From Molanna angustata (taxonomy: Eukaryota > Arthropoda > Insecta > Trichoptera > Molannidae), in the NCBI GenBank assembly GCA_963576475.1, contig OY754980.1, positions 5,628,790 to 5,692,789 of the forward strand: a DNA stretch of 64,000 nucleotides. Reading direction: 5' to 3'. Position numbers and translations under genes: made by a program. The stretch's first letter is position 1; the number at the start of each line of letters is the position of its first letter. This document shows, piece after piece, positions 1-11,180 of this stretch. A model generated the notes under the pieces. That model saw nothing but the letters and a program-made list of their open reading frames with translations, did not search any database and was not told the DNA's origin.

Positions 1-386
1 AGGAGTCAGTGAATTATTTAACTATTTAGAGAAATATTGATGGTATGAATCTGTGCTAAATATATGTATTATTTAAGAAATTGGCAAAGATGTTTGCTAA
101 CTATATCAAAGGTAAAAATTGATCATATTTGATGAGTTGAATTTTAATGAATGAGTAGGGAATTTGTGTACTTATTAAATTTCTTATCTTATTTGGTATC
201 GTTTTATGCCTACTAATACAATTTCTTTTAAAAAATTATTGTCAACTAATTTGTAGAAAATAAAACATACATAATACATAAACATCAAACCAACAAAATG
301 AGGTGTAAGATTTTGTGCTAGATTCAGCTAAAAATAAACATATTATCAAAAAATTGTAGCAAATCGAAATAAAATAATAAACTCAC

Positions 387-530
387 CATTTCTCGAGCAA
401 AATTTCGCAGTCTCTCGAAGCTTCTGGAAAAATCGCCTGCCAAAACGATTAGCACATTCCAAACTAAAAATTTCGCAAGTCGCACAGCATAAGAGGGAAA
501 CACACTTGATGCAATTTAAAAAAAAAACGC
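387..530 (-). other. Candidate 5' exon with splice donor
   Basis: On the minus strand a slightly GC-richer stretch ends in an ATG (389-387) followed at once by GTGAGT (386-381), a strong splice donor. The minus frame is open from 540 through the donor. This could be a 5' UTR exon whose start codon is the last codon before the intron, for a gene running leftward out of the window. There is no homology support and no matching downstream exon in view. Confidence 0.25.
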
Positions 531-540
531 GGAAAAACAC

Positions 541-2188
541 AACTTAGAAAATAAAATCGCTTGTATTACATATATGTACGTACTCAATAGGTACTTGAAC
601 TTATTAACACTTGTATGATACTACTTTTGAAATTACACTAGGACATTTTTGGTCAGTTTTACTCACACGGGAATTTTATTTTAACACGTAACACTGTGAA
701 ACTTTTTTAACTCTAACACGCAAAACTTTCAAGACCTTATTTGCTTAATATTACTTTGGTTTAAAACACTATTACCCAATATACATAACAAATATTGACG
801 TATATATACAGATATATTAGTATGTACAACGAATCCATAAAATTATACAGTTCCAAATTATTTAATTAAATATTATTCAATTAATTAATATTTAACCATT
901 TTTTTATTTTTCATTAAAAATGTTTTATTTTTTGTATAAAAAGGAGGAATATATTTCACTGCCTTTTTGTTTTTTTTTTATTTTTATTTTAAACATTCTT
1001 TATTACAATATTTAAAAGATTATTACGACGTGATTTTTACGTTCAAAATATACAATTATTTGTCATTTCAGTAATTTTCTTGTTTGCATTGAAACCTAAA
1101 GAAAATTGTACGACTATTAGATATTATTATTATTATGAAAAAATTAAAAACGAATTATTTTAATACACAATAAAAAACAAAAAACGTGGATTTTTTATCG
1201 ATTCTTCACAAAGTCACACTTTCTTTTTATTTTTGTACGTCATCCATAAAACACTTTTTTTTATATTTTTTATGAGCTTTTTAATATTTCAGTCATATGC
1301 TCATAATTTTTTTTTTTGAAATTTTAAATTTCTATATATTCGTTTAGTACGCTCCGCTGATTCGCAATCTATGAGACCAATAAAACAAAAAAATAATTTT
1401 AAAATTCTTAGTTCGCCAATCGTTGATTTTAGATTTTACCTTAATTTTAAATAATAATAATAATAATAAGTGGAAGAATTTAAATTTAATTTTATCTATA
1501 GTAAACTAATTTGTATTGCTTGTGGATTGAATTTTTTTTTTAATTTAGTCTCTACGATATGTGTTTTGTAATGAAAAAAATGGAAAATTGAAAAAAAAAA
1601 CACTAAAAAATTGCTGTATATCAAATACATAATGGAAAAGAAAGATCCATGTTTATTCTTTTTCAATTGAGATTTTAAATTTTATGATAAAACAATGAAT
1701 CTATTTGTGAATATCAACAAAAAAAATTGTGCCTAAAAATCATACATGTAGAAATAAACTGCTTTGAGTATAAATATATTCAATTGTAGTTATGTACGTA
1801 CAGCCTTCGAACCTGAGGTCAATTATAAGAGGGATATTGCGTATTACGTGATATCATTTCCATCAAAAACAACTATCTGAAAATAAGAAAACATTTGAAT
1901 AACCCATCCGAGGATCTTAATCTTTATGTTAGTAGTAATAGTCAATTTTTTATGGTAAAAGACCATTCCAGGGGCGCTTTTGTTTATTTCTTGGCTCTGC
2001 GAAACAAAGGAGTAGAAGAGACATTATGCGGTTCTTTTGGTATAAGAACATTCTTTCTACATGAGAAAAAATATTTATCCGATTAGGTAAACCAGATTCA
2101 TTTTCTCTCCCTTGTTAATAATCTTTTTTTATAAATCATAAACACTTCCTTGCATTCCTGTGCTAGTGGCGAGTTTATTGCTGAATAG
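541..2188. other. AT-rich stretch, nothing recognised
   Basis: Very AT-rich, with poly-A/T runs and a short TAA repeat near 1450-1468. The small ORF at 1895-2086 lacks codon bias, splice context and recognisable motifs. Confidence 0.5.
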
Positions 2189-2331
2189 CAATCAAAACCC
2201 TCACGATTACCCATATCATGGATATTATCTTTAGATGTCATAGAACTCCATATGATAATTATATCCATGATATGGATAGTCACGGGGGTTTTGATTTCGC
2301 TGGTTGGACCAGACTTGCCCCCCCCCCCCCC
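2189..2331. mobile_element. Inverted-repeat element, family M, truncated copy
   Basis: The interior is an inverted repeat: ATCAAAACCCTCACGAT with CCATATCATGGATA on the left, matched in reverse by TATCCATGATATGG and GGGGGTTTTGAT on the right. It ends in CTTGCC followed by a run of C. The same ends flank 31164-32562, so this is a dispersed non-autonomous DNA-transposon-like family. The outer part of the left terminal repeat is missing here. No coding capacity. Confidence 0.6.
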
Positions 2332-3287
2332 AGATGTATATTTTTGTATTAGCCTTTTTATGAGGACTAATAAGACTACCTATTCCATAATCTTGCTGAA
2401 TGTACCTACTTCAAATGAGCTGAAAAAAATCCCTGCAATGAATTGAAATAGATAGTGTCGTATGTTCAGCAGATCGAAGTGGACGCCCATGACTTGGTAA
2501 CTATTTACTATCGTCTTACGTAACCTACTCCTGCATTCCATCATGTTGGGGTCCACATAATATAAAGGTATGAGAGAAAGGCCTGATGCAGATTAGAAGT
2601 ACTAACGTATTCATAACTACAATAATAACTATATTATTTAATAAAAAAAATTAAGCAGGTAATTACAGCAAAGAGATACGAGGATAGAAAAGAAATGAAA
2701 AACTGCAATGAAAAAAATTCAACCCATATAAACAAAAACACTTTTTAAAACTAATTTAAATAATTGAAAAAATATAATCATGGACCTTTTCAGATTCTGT
2801 TATAGATTTTACCTCCATCGCGGTATTTGGTGGTGAGATATGGTAACTAAAAAATAAAATATATTTATTAGAATAATATAATAATTATATTTGAGGACAT
2901 TACACTGACATGCTGTAACAACAAAATATATTATATACTTTAACCATCCATGCAATGTAAAAATTAGTGTGAAAATTCAAAACCACAAGCAAATATTGAT
3001 AGTGAGAAGAACTTACTATCAAGTGAGGAGAGTTATCTTTCATAATATATAAACAGGACAAAAGATAAGATTTGATATTTACATTATGTACATCATAAAA
3101 TATATGTATAAAAACCATTGATATATATTGAAGTAAAAAAACATATTATGGTATCAGCTGATTGGTGCATGTTGTGACCCAACTCCGTGACCCCTGTTTC
3201 CCCTCCATAAAGCGCGCATTAGATGGACGAGGTTTTTTTAACGTGGTGCGGTTTTCAACGCTTAAAACAGCATACAAAATATATGTT
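2332..3287. other. AT-rich stretch, nothing recognised
   Basis: No ORF with protein character and no clear repeat until the 11-bp direct repeat at 3288. Confidence 0.45.
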
Positions 3288-3298
3288 CCTCTAGACAT

Positions 3299-3521
3299 GA
3301 ATAGCCTAGTCTTCACACCACTTTTTTTAAACTTAACCTACAAAAGTTTGGTAAAAATAGGTTGGTAAGGTTTGTTTGTAGTTATAATTGCGACTGGCGT
3401 GATCCAGTTGCATTATATATTAAAAAAAGTAGCTAAAATATTTAAAAAAATAACTAAATTGGTATTTTTACCAAACTTTTATAGGTTATGTTTTAAAAAA
3501 ATGGTGTGAAGACTAGGCTAT
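3299..3521. mobile_element. MITE with perfect 20-bp terminal inverted repeats
   Basis: ATAGCCTAGTCTTCACACCA at 3301-3320 is repeated exactly in reverse complement at 3502-3521. The inverted similarity continues inward for about 50 more bases. The 11-bp direct repeat CCTCTAGACAT flanks it at 3288-3298 and 3522-3532 and is the likely target-site duplication. No coding capacity. A TSD of 9-11 bp would suit a Mutator-like origin (inference). Confidence 0.7.
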
Positions 3522-3649
3522 CCTCTAGACATCGCTTTACATAAGTATTATTTTCTCCTTTATTTGCGACCCCTATTTTTACAATTACGGAAAAATTATA
3601 TGTCATGTGAAAAATTGTAACATTTTATCTTTGAAATCCTATAGCTTTT

Positions 3650-3850
3650 TTTTATTGACAAACTTTTTAATATCTCAATAGAGAAGAAGTTGGGATATTA
3701 TAGAAGAACCAGGAACACAAGGCATCTACAGGGCTTACGACCTGTCATCGGCTGGATTACGTGATCACTTTATGCGCTTGCGTAACTTTCACCAATTATG
3801 CCTTCTTATTGAGTTCCCTTATCAATGTAATTTTTGAAAATTCAAATCGT
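3650..3850. repeat. Family H repeat (partial)
   Basis: Contains the blocks CTACAGGGCTTACGACCTGT, TATGCGCTTGCG and 'caattatgccttcttattgag', shared with copies at 44105-45015, 56958-57596 and 59245-59775. It is a dispersed, internally inverted, non-coding repeat. Confidence 0.6.
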
Positions 3851-3899
3851 CTGTAAGAAGATTCTGTGTGTCTCCACCAGGCTGTGAGTTTCCGTCCAG

Positions 3900-3984
3900 A
3901 CAGTGTGTCTCCACCGGGAATCGAACCCGTGACCCTTGGATCAGCAGTCAGATAACCAACCAACTGCGAGCCACGAAGGCCGGC
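3900..3984 (-). repeat. SINE family A, tRNA-like head
   Basis: In reverse complement it reads GGCCTTCGTGGCTC...GGTTGG, then TCTGACTGCTGATCC and GGGTTCGATTCCCGGTGGAG, with pol III A- and B-box-like motifs as in a tRNA. An extra GC interrupts the A-box area and the duplicated GTGTCTCCACC marks the 3' side. The SINE body after the head is missing. Confidence 0.7.
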
Positions 3985-4820
3985 ATTATCGTTATAGTAA
4001 CGTTATCCAAGAATAATTTGTCATCAGTAAACCCTTGGCCTACGATAGATCAAGGCTGCGCGCGAACCCAAAATGCCGTTGAATAATTTCGAATCAGTGC
4101 TGTTACCTGCTTCAACAGTACGTAGTTCACTATGGTTCAGTATTGAAAATGTTTCAAAGGTATTAAGTTTCTCCACGTTGTTAATTTATATAAGTGTTTA
4201 GTAAGTATAATTATTTTTTAAATGTTATATCACATGTTATTGTGTATAATAGTTATATATTTTGATAATGTCTACCAGGTTTCTTTGTTATTTCTTCCCG
4301 AATTATACCTAAGTAGCGGAATGAAATATAAAACGTTATTAATATAAAATATGTTTCATAATATCACTTAGTACGTACTAAAATAATACTAAATTTAAAA
4401 AAAAAGTAATATTAATAATAGATAAACAATAAGGTAATGTATTTCCATAGTTGAACTAAGTGCTTCCCATGAACGACAGCACTCACTTCGATGTCGGTAA
4501 AAAGCGCGCGTAGGACTCTATATCGTAGGCCACGCAGTCAACTATTGGTAACATTACTTCAATATATATCAAGGAAATAACAAAAAATAAAAAAGCATAT
4601 AAAAAAAATAATAATCCACAAAAGGTCTTAAAAATCAAATATATACAGCAAAAATCGGGAGCTTTAATAAATATTGAACTGTCAGTAAATTCGCAAAATG
4701 CTATATATTCAAAAATATTGAAAACGCTTTGCAATAGATACTCGGGAATATTATGAAAAGTAAGCTATGAAATAAAACCAAGACTTATATCACAAAATAT
4801 TTATTAGAAATGTTTTGTAG
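3985..4820. other. Non-coding stretch, nothing recognised
   Basis: AT-rich. The minus ORF at 4483-4734 is hydrophobic and low in complexity, without recognisable motifs. Confidence 0.4.
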
Positions 4821-5782
4821 ATGTTTTAATGTTTTAAACATTAACAGCGGTACTAGTAACATTTTCGCTAAAACTCGTTTTAGCCAACTAAACCTCGCAC
4901 TACGTAAACCACGTATTAGGCACTAATTCGTGGTTTAGTGGGTTCTTACTAATAATGTAAAAATGTACAAGGACTAAGTAAACCATGGAATACGGAATGA
5001 ATGTTGTGTGAACGCAGCCATTTAACGGGAATTTCGGAATTTTTCTCTACTTTATGCTATTTTTTGTTCATTCTCTATGACTTTATTAGCCGTCATCTAT
5101 GACATCTATCGAGAATCATCGTATTTGTATGTTTGTCATTGTTTGTTTGTTTACTGTTGGTTTTGACGGTTTACTGTTTATGTATCGTCACGTTTTGGTT
5201 GAATTTCCAATAATTTAACTTATTTCAACATAACTTATTACATTTATTTTAAAACAATTGTCAATGGAAAATAAATATCTTCATTTATTTGCCTTCTTCC
5301 AAATAAATCTACGAGATGTCTAACTCCTGCCTTTGAAAATCTGTACTTTCTTCTAAAATTAATGTCGTCGTAATCAACAAACGGATTACAACGCACCTAT
5401 GAACACACCTTATAAATTTTGCGTCATCAAAAAACTTTCCACCTGCTAAATTTCTTGAATAGATCTTTCAAAATCGCCGATTCTATAATTAAACAGATTG
5501 TTGTCCATAATTAAAAAAAGCATTTCTATAAAAATGACAAAATACAATACGCGCGGTCTATTTGACTTGACAGCTCACGAATTCACTATTGCTATTCCAC
5601 CACTAAACTAGTGTACCGGATGGTTTAGCGTTACCATGGTGATATAAACCATGGAATAAAATAGAAGTTTTAAAACTTGGTTATTAGTAAGATTTTTGGC
5701 CGTTAGGTTTTAGTCACTCTATTCCATAGTTTAACCTCGCTACTTTTTCGTTATTAGTACCGCCGTAAATGTTTTAATGTTT
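4821..5782. mobile_element. Non-autonomous DNA transposon-like element
   Basis: GCGGTACTAGTAAC at 4847-4860 is mirrored by GTTATTAGTACCGC at 5750-5763. 'Taaacc' motifs recur in inverted order just inside both ends. An identical 14-bp direct repeat, ATGTTTTAATGTTT, lies at 4821-4834 and 5769-5782. The interior has no ORF. The direct repeats may be an unusually long target duplication or part of the element, so the superfamily is not assigned. Confidence 0.55.
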
Positions 5783-6962
5783 ATTTGTAATACCTATCTC
5801 TCAAGTGTAAGGACAAGCTTCCAAGACATTTACGTACTAATAAAGATTTTGTGTTACCGGCCCTAGTCTCCACATGATTTGCTGAATGAGCATAGTTTTC
5901 GCAAGGCAATGACAAATAATGGCCAAACAAGAAATAATAAAACGAAAACACAAAATAAACTTGTAACTAAAACTTCATTGACCAACTATTAAAAATACTT
6001 TCTGGTGTGATCAGCATCAGCCTCCGAATTGACTATTTTTTTTTATATTACATTACAATCAACACAAAAAGGTTTATATTGTCATCATACCTTTATTAAA
6101 AGCAAATGTTATAGTATACAAGTATTTTTAATGAAGAAAAAAAAAGAAAAGGTACTTAATTCTCATTATGCAGTTCAGGAGGCGAATAAATAATGGTGTG
6201 GAAATTACAAATATTAATATTCAAAACAACAACAGCTTAAGTTTTTTTTTTTTTTTTGAGTGCAGGAATCTTGGTGAGACATCCAAACAGTCCCGAGAAA
6301 TACTGAAAGCGAAAAGTAATGTCAATATATATGTAAATAATATAAATGTAATATACAAAAGCAATTAAATAAAAAATCATGCAAAATTCAGAAAAATATA
6401 AACATAAGTACTTAATATCCAACCGTCACATGCACAAGCATCTCAACAAATTAATAACTATAATTATTTTTTTTAAATTTTTACTTGTAAAGGATAACTC
6501 ATGCTACAATTATTATATACATGACATCTTTATGATAAATCATTGTATGAAATTCTCAGTGGGTAGTTGTTGTCTGCTTAAAATCATGGCAACAATTAAT
6601 TTGCTTTTAATTTTAGTTCTGCAGTTGTGCTTCAAAAAATAAGTTAATGGTCGATGATATTTAATGAAGCAATAATTGAAAACTAATTAGTCTGATGGTA
6701 TTGAAGCAGGTGTAGGTATACTTGATGTTTTCTGCACCTCTTCAAAAAGTAATAATTACCATGGTAGAAAAATTATCTAGGCTACAGTGCGCTAAATTTT
6801 GAAAAACTTTTCCCCAGTTCCTACTATCCTCAAAATATACGTCGTTGAAATAAGAAGTTTATTCTTTAAAATTTAATTAGTTAGTTTTAATAAAAGCTTT
6901 TTTTACTGTGTGTAACTAAAAAAACTACATGAATTATGATGTAGAATTTTTTGAATTTTTTA
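5783..6962. other. AT-rich stretch, nothing recognised
   Basis: Contains homopolymer runs (T run near 6241-6257). The short ORFs at 6168-6642 are asparagine/lysine-rich and look random. Confidence 0.4.
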
Positions 6963-7466
6963 GAAGCTTGGCTGGATGAAATGGAGGTCTGTCTCTGGTG
7001 TATTGTGTGACAAGAATATGCCAATAAAAATAAAGGGTCACGTGTATAAAACAGTGGTCAGACCAACAATGACCTACTCAACTGAGTGCTGGGCATTGAA
7101 AAACAATCATGTACAGACTTTTCACACCAACGAGATGAGAATGCTCAGATGGGCTGGTGGTATTACGAGGTTGGACAGGGTGAAGAACGTCCATATCCGT
7201 GGCAGTTTCAATGTAGCGACAATCGGTGAAAAACTGACCGAAAATAGACTGAGGTGGTATGGACACGTTATGAGACTGCTACAGGATAATATGATAAAAA
7301 GAACGATGGACATAGTGGTGGGGCCTAGAAAACCAGGTAGAGCACTGTCCACAATAACCAGAGATCTCAAGGAGGCATCGTTCGGAGGACAGAAGGAATT
7401 GGAGGGTGAGGACTAGGAGAGCCGCCCTCAAGTAAATGGGACGAAGGCTAGGGCGAAGAAGAATAT
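6963..7466 (+). pseudogene. RTE-type LINE, C-terminal fragment
   Basis: The frame from 6976 to 7416 carries the C-terminal region typical of RTE-type non-LTR retrotransposon polyproteins: MKWRSVSGVLCD, KGHVYKTVVRPTMTYSTECW, MRMLRWAGGITRLDRVKN and ENRLRWYGHVMR. The endonuclease and the reverse-transcriptase catalytic core are absent, so the copy is 5'-truncated, as is usual for LINEs. The frame breaks shortly before a GAAGAAGAAT-rich tail at about 7455-7466. Dead copy, not a host gene. Confidence 0.85.
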
Positions 7467-8417
7467 GAAAATCTACCGGCCGAGTTTTAAAAAAAAATTT
7501 AGTGTGCATATTAGGTATCTGTGTACATTCGAGGTATATACAAGGGCCTCAAAAAGGTCAGATTTCAAATATATTGACTTCAAAAATTCTAATTCATCCA
7601 TCTAAATTAATATTTTTTAAAATGATCCATAAAGCTTAAAAGGCTGTGTTTTATCTTAGCTACAAAAAATTGCTTTCTTCCTAATTAATTTTTGTTTCTA
7701 CTATTTTTATTTAATTAATAATTTTAAATGAAATATGCCCTATGGCAAACTATGAATTTTGGTATTACATTAATTTTCATAGTATCATTACTTATTCCAA
7801 TTAAATATAGCCATGGAATCTTTCAAATACTTTGTCTTTAATAGCCAACTCACATCAGTGTGTCCAGAATTTGTTGATTATTCGCGATATTAAACGTGTT
7901 TTTGTCGAGGTACGCAATTATTGAAAGATTGTGTTATGATAAAAAAATATTTATACAATCTTCAAATTTGATTCAATTTGAATATTTTTTTCTACAGATA
8001 TAAAAGAAAGTTTGACCCTTTGAGATTTTTAATTAAATAGGTACCACTAAAAACCATAGCCTGCTAGTTTCTATTTTATTTTAGTGAAAAACTACGTTCA
8101 TTAGCCTACTTCTAATATTAATCACAACATCCATAAACCATAAACTGAAAAAAAAACATTTATTGAAAAAAAAACTGCAAAAAATGATAAAATTAAACGC
8201 TTATAAAACAAGATTGTAAAAAAAAACAAAAAAGCTTTAAAACACAAGAGATTATGATGTAAGATGAAATGTTCATAACACAAAAAAAAACAACAATCAT
8301 TATGGTTTTCACTTGAATGTTCTAAATAAATACGTTGATAATTGATTTTAGTTTAGTTTTTTTTTGTTTGTTTGTTTTATTTTTATTATTATTTTGTATT
8401 TTATTTTATTAATTTTA
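7467..8417. other. AT-rich stretch; 3' side of the host gene
   Basis: Lies downstream of the minus-strand stop codon at 8418-8420. Several AATAAA-like hexamers (TTTATT on the plus strand) occur just past the stop and could serve polyadenylation. Nothing else recognised. Confidence 0.4.
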
Positions 8418-8509
8418 TTATCCATACTGGCGAGTGGAGTTCCGTAGTTCTACTCCATCAAACATATTCAGGTTGTTTTGTCTCGCATACTCGTTGATGA
8501 CCCATTTTC
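8418..8509 (-). CDS. Terminal coding exon of unidentified host gene
   Basis: The exon follows a good acceptor: a T-rich tract and CACAG ending at 8510 (minus). It begins with two bases that complete a codon left split by the exon at 12589-12729. Joined in that phase it reads GKWVINEYARQNNLNMFDG, then VELRNSTRQYG and a TAA stop at 8418-8420. The protein is charged and balanced in composition, unlike the Asn/Lys/Phe-rich noise of the AT-rich surroundings. The intron is 4079 bp (8510-12588) and holds a minisatellite and several retroelement relics. I do not recognise the family. Not tied to any transposon motif. Function unknown. Confidence 0.7.
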
Positions 8510-8741
8510 CTGTGAAAAAACAAAACACGCTGCGATATATACAAATACAACATAACAATTATGATGGCATAAACCAGTGTTTTCTTTCTGGGGATGTTGA
8601 ATGTGTAGATAATCAACAAGATATATTATTACACATCTTCTTTGGAAACATACGCTGCAATTATGAGTATTCGCCAACAGTGATAAATGTGAATGATAAT
8701 AATTAAGTACCTCGGGAATCATCTCCACTGACGCAGACTCA

Positions 8742-8930
8742 CGGGCGATTTTCGCCGCTAGTGACAATGTTCAGGCGATTATCTGCCGTTAGTGACAATT
8801 CCCGGACGATTGTTTGCTGCTAGTGACAATTTTTGAGCGATTGTCCGCCGCTAGTGACAATTCTCGGGCGATTGTTCGCCACTAGTGAGTGACTTTTCTC
8901 CGGCGGTTTTACGCCGCTAATGTAAATTTC
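8742..8930. repeat. GC-richer minisatellite, about 6 units of ~31 bp
   Basis: Six degenerate units follow the pattern GGGCGATTGTTCGCCGCTAG then TGACAATTCTC. Each has a small GGCGA...TCGCC inverted core. It sits in the 4.1-kb intron of the minus-strand gene, about 230 bases upstream of the last exon's acceptor. The last unit is the most diverged. Confidence 0.8.
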
Positions 8931-9866
8931 CACCAAAAAAAATCACTGGTTCATAAATTAATGTCTGATTTGAGACAATATTTGTTATCTACCTAATGCA
9001 ATGAGTAGGTAGGTACGGAAGGTAGGTATGTATTAAACACACATTTATTTAAAGAAACATAATGATATTAAAAATATACAAATTTAAGAAATATTTAATA
9101 CCTACGAGTAGGTTTCTTAAAAATGCATTAGGTAGATAGGAATTTTAACTGCATACTTATATAACTACATAAAAATCCAATATTCACAAAATATTTATAA
9201 AAGTTACGAATTACATTACTAAAAAATACATTTGAAAACAAATATGATATTAGTTTTATATTTTTTCCTTGCGTTCATTTAAAAATGCTACTTAAGTAGG
9301 TAGGTACCTACCTACTTAAGTAGTAATTTGAAAATTTGTAAAATTAAGATGGGAATGCTTTTAAAATTATATAAATCGATTGTTAAAACATATAAATACC
9401 ATGACTACATATCCCTAACGGGATAGGCAGAAGAAATAACTCTAAAAACTAATATCATAATTTGTTTTATTCGCAAGCAAGTTCATCATTAGGTATATTA
9501 AAGATGACATTTAGATATACCGACTTACGTGGGTAAGTCGGTAGGTAGGTACCTACCTATATTATGTAATACCTCTTTCTATATTTATATATTTTTTTAA
9601 ATATTAATCTGAAACAATTTATTTTCATATTCTGCAGAATCTTTTTCGGACATTTTTCATGCGTTGAGTAGGTACCTACCTACAGTAAGTACACAAAGGC
9701 GGGTTTATTTATTATAGGTAGGTACCTAAGCCAATATCTTCCAATCAACGTGGCTCAGGAGTTAATTCGGCTTGCAATGCCCTCACATCAACCGAATCAA
9801 ATATCTAATTTATTTACTATAGCTTTAAAAAATCAGTCGGCAAAGGACTTAAGTATAGCTAGGTAC

Positions 9867-10165
9867 CAGTAGCGGAATTGCCTATAGAAGCCGAAAATCT
9901 TGGCTTGCCTATGAATATTATGTTAAGAAATTCAAGAACTAATATTTATTTATTAGTTTTATTGGAACCATACTACAAGATTAAAAATTAAACCGTTTGT
10001 AGATACGATGCTTTACAGGGCCACAAAGACAAATATTATTTTGGAATGTGATTTTAAAAATATTTATCATGACCACTGAAATGAACAACGATGCTCAAAA
10101 AATATTAAATTTTCGACATTTCCCAATTTTCTTCCAGGGGTTGCCTAGTTCTGGTCTCGCCCCTG
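9867..10165. mobile_element. hAT-like MITE, family C, complete copy
   Basis: Starts CAGTAGCGGAATTGC and ends GGTCTCGCCCCTG, giving short hAT-style termini (CAGNRGCG). The flanking octamers are CTAGGTAC (9859-9866) and TAAGGTAC (10166-10173), a decayed 8-bp duplication. The interior is non-coding and aligns with the copy at 53629-54176, whose 8-bp duplication is clearer. Confidence 0.75.
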
Positions 10166-10440
10166 TAAGGTACCTACCTAAGATTCATAATTCATTTTAA
10201 ATTTGTTTCAGATTAATATTCTTAATTTGTATACCTATATTTAAGATTAGTTATTTGCCACTTATGAAACTAGATTAATAAAAAAAATTGTTATAAAAAT
10301 TAGAATTAGGTATGTTAATATAGGTATAAAACATACCTAATTCTTAAGACTGGTAGCTATGTTTCTGTGAGCCAACAAATAAGCTACAGCGCCCTTGGAG
10401 TGATCTTGTGTCACTAAACTAAATAAAACATTTTTTTTTC
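10166..10440. other. Spacer with a short LINE tail relic
   Basis: 10390-10425 resembles the 'cagcgcccttggaatgatc' tail seen after the L2/CR1-like fragment at 43984-44060. Otherwise AT-rich and unrecognised. Confidence 0.35.
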
Positions 10441-10458
10441 AGAATTGTTCTGCAATAT

Positions 10459-10792
10459 AAAGCTTTTAAACTATTTGAAAGAAGAGTGCTGCGTAAAATC
10501 CTTGGACCCGTGAATGATGGACAAACACGGTGGGTTAGATTCAATGATAAGTGGGTTCCTAATACCTATTGAACATATAAGACTAAGCAGGCTGAGATGG
10601 GCCGGGCAGGAGTCTTAGGGCCACCCAGGTAGCAAAAGAAAGGTATGGAGAACGAGGCTTCGATGGGAAGACGATAATACTGTGATGGACGCGTCCCAGC
10701 TTCTAAGTGTGCCAAACAGGAAGGTCGCAGCAAGTGACAGGAGACGATGGAGGAGGAAGTTGCTGGAGGCCAAGGGGAGATATGGGATGTAG
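10459..10792 (+). pseudogene. LINE polyprotein C-terminal relic
   Basis: In broken frames it reads FERRVLRKILGPV, then HIRLSRLRWAGQ, then RTRLRWEDDNTVMDAS and SDRRRWRRKLLEAKGRYGM followed by TAG at 10790-10792. These are the usual motifs of the far C-terminus of insect non-LTR retrotransposon ORF2. At least two stops or frameshifts interrupt it. The RT and endonuclease are absent. Confidence 0.75.
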
Positions 10793-10867
10793 ATCTAATG
10801 AAGAAGGAGAATCTAAAGCTCCGACCGAGAAGTGCTATGAATTGTCCATACAGGTAGGTAGGTAGTC

Positions 10868-10965
10868 CAGTAGCGGAATTGCTTATAGAAGCCGAAAATC
10901 TTGGCTTGCCTATGAATACCTATTATATAATATTTTTAAATTATTTTATTGCAACATTGCATTGC
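10868..10965. mobile_element. hAT-like MITE, family C, 5' fragment
   Basis: Begins CAGTAGCGGAATTGC and follows the first ~60 bases of the copy at 9867 before diverging into a LINE relic. Only one end is present. Confidence 0.65.
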
Positions 10966-11180
10966 ATTTGGGGCATGTAATCCGAGGACCAAGATAAGGT
11001 GTGCTACGATTGATCCTCAGAGGCAAGATTGAGGGAAGAAGAGGCACAAGTCGTAAACAAAAATGTCGTGGCTGATGAAAGGACAGTGGACCGATAATAT
11101 TGGGACGGTCGAACAACTCCTTCGAGTTACAGCTGGGGAGGCGTTGAACGAAGTCATAGCCGATATTGGAGGTAGGTACC
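10966..11180 (+). pseudogene. RTE-type LINE tail relic
   Basis: Broken frames give LGHVIRG, LILRGKIEGRRG and then VEQLLRVTAGEALNEVIADI, the arrangement found at the very C-terminus of RTE-type ORF2. Several stops and frameshifts occur. It runs into a GTAGGTACCTAC island. Confidence 0.6.

Noticed and set aside
8434..8767. Plus and minus ORFs across the last host exon
   Set aside because: They run through the minisatellite and intron. The spliced minus reading explains the conserved-looking part better.
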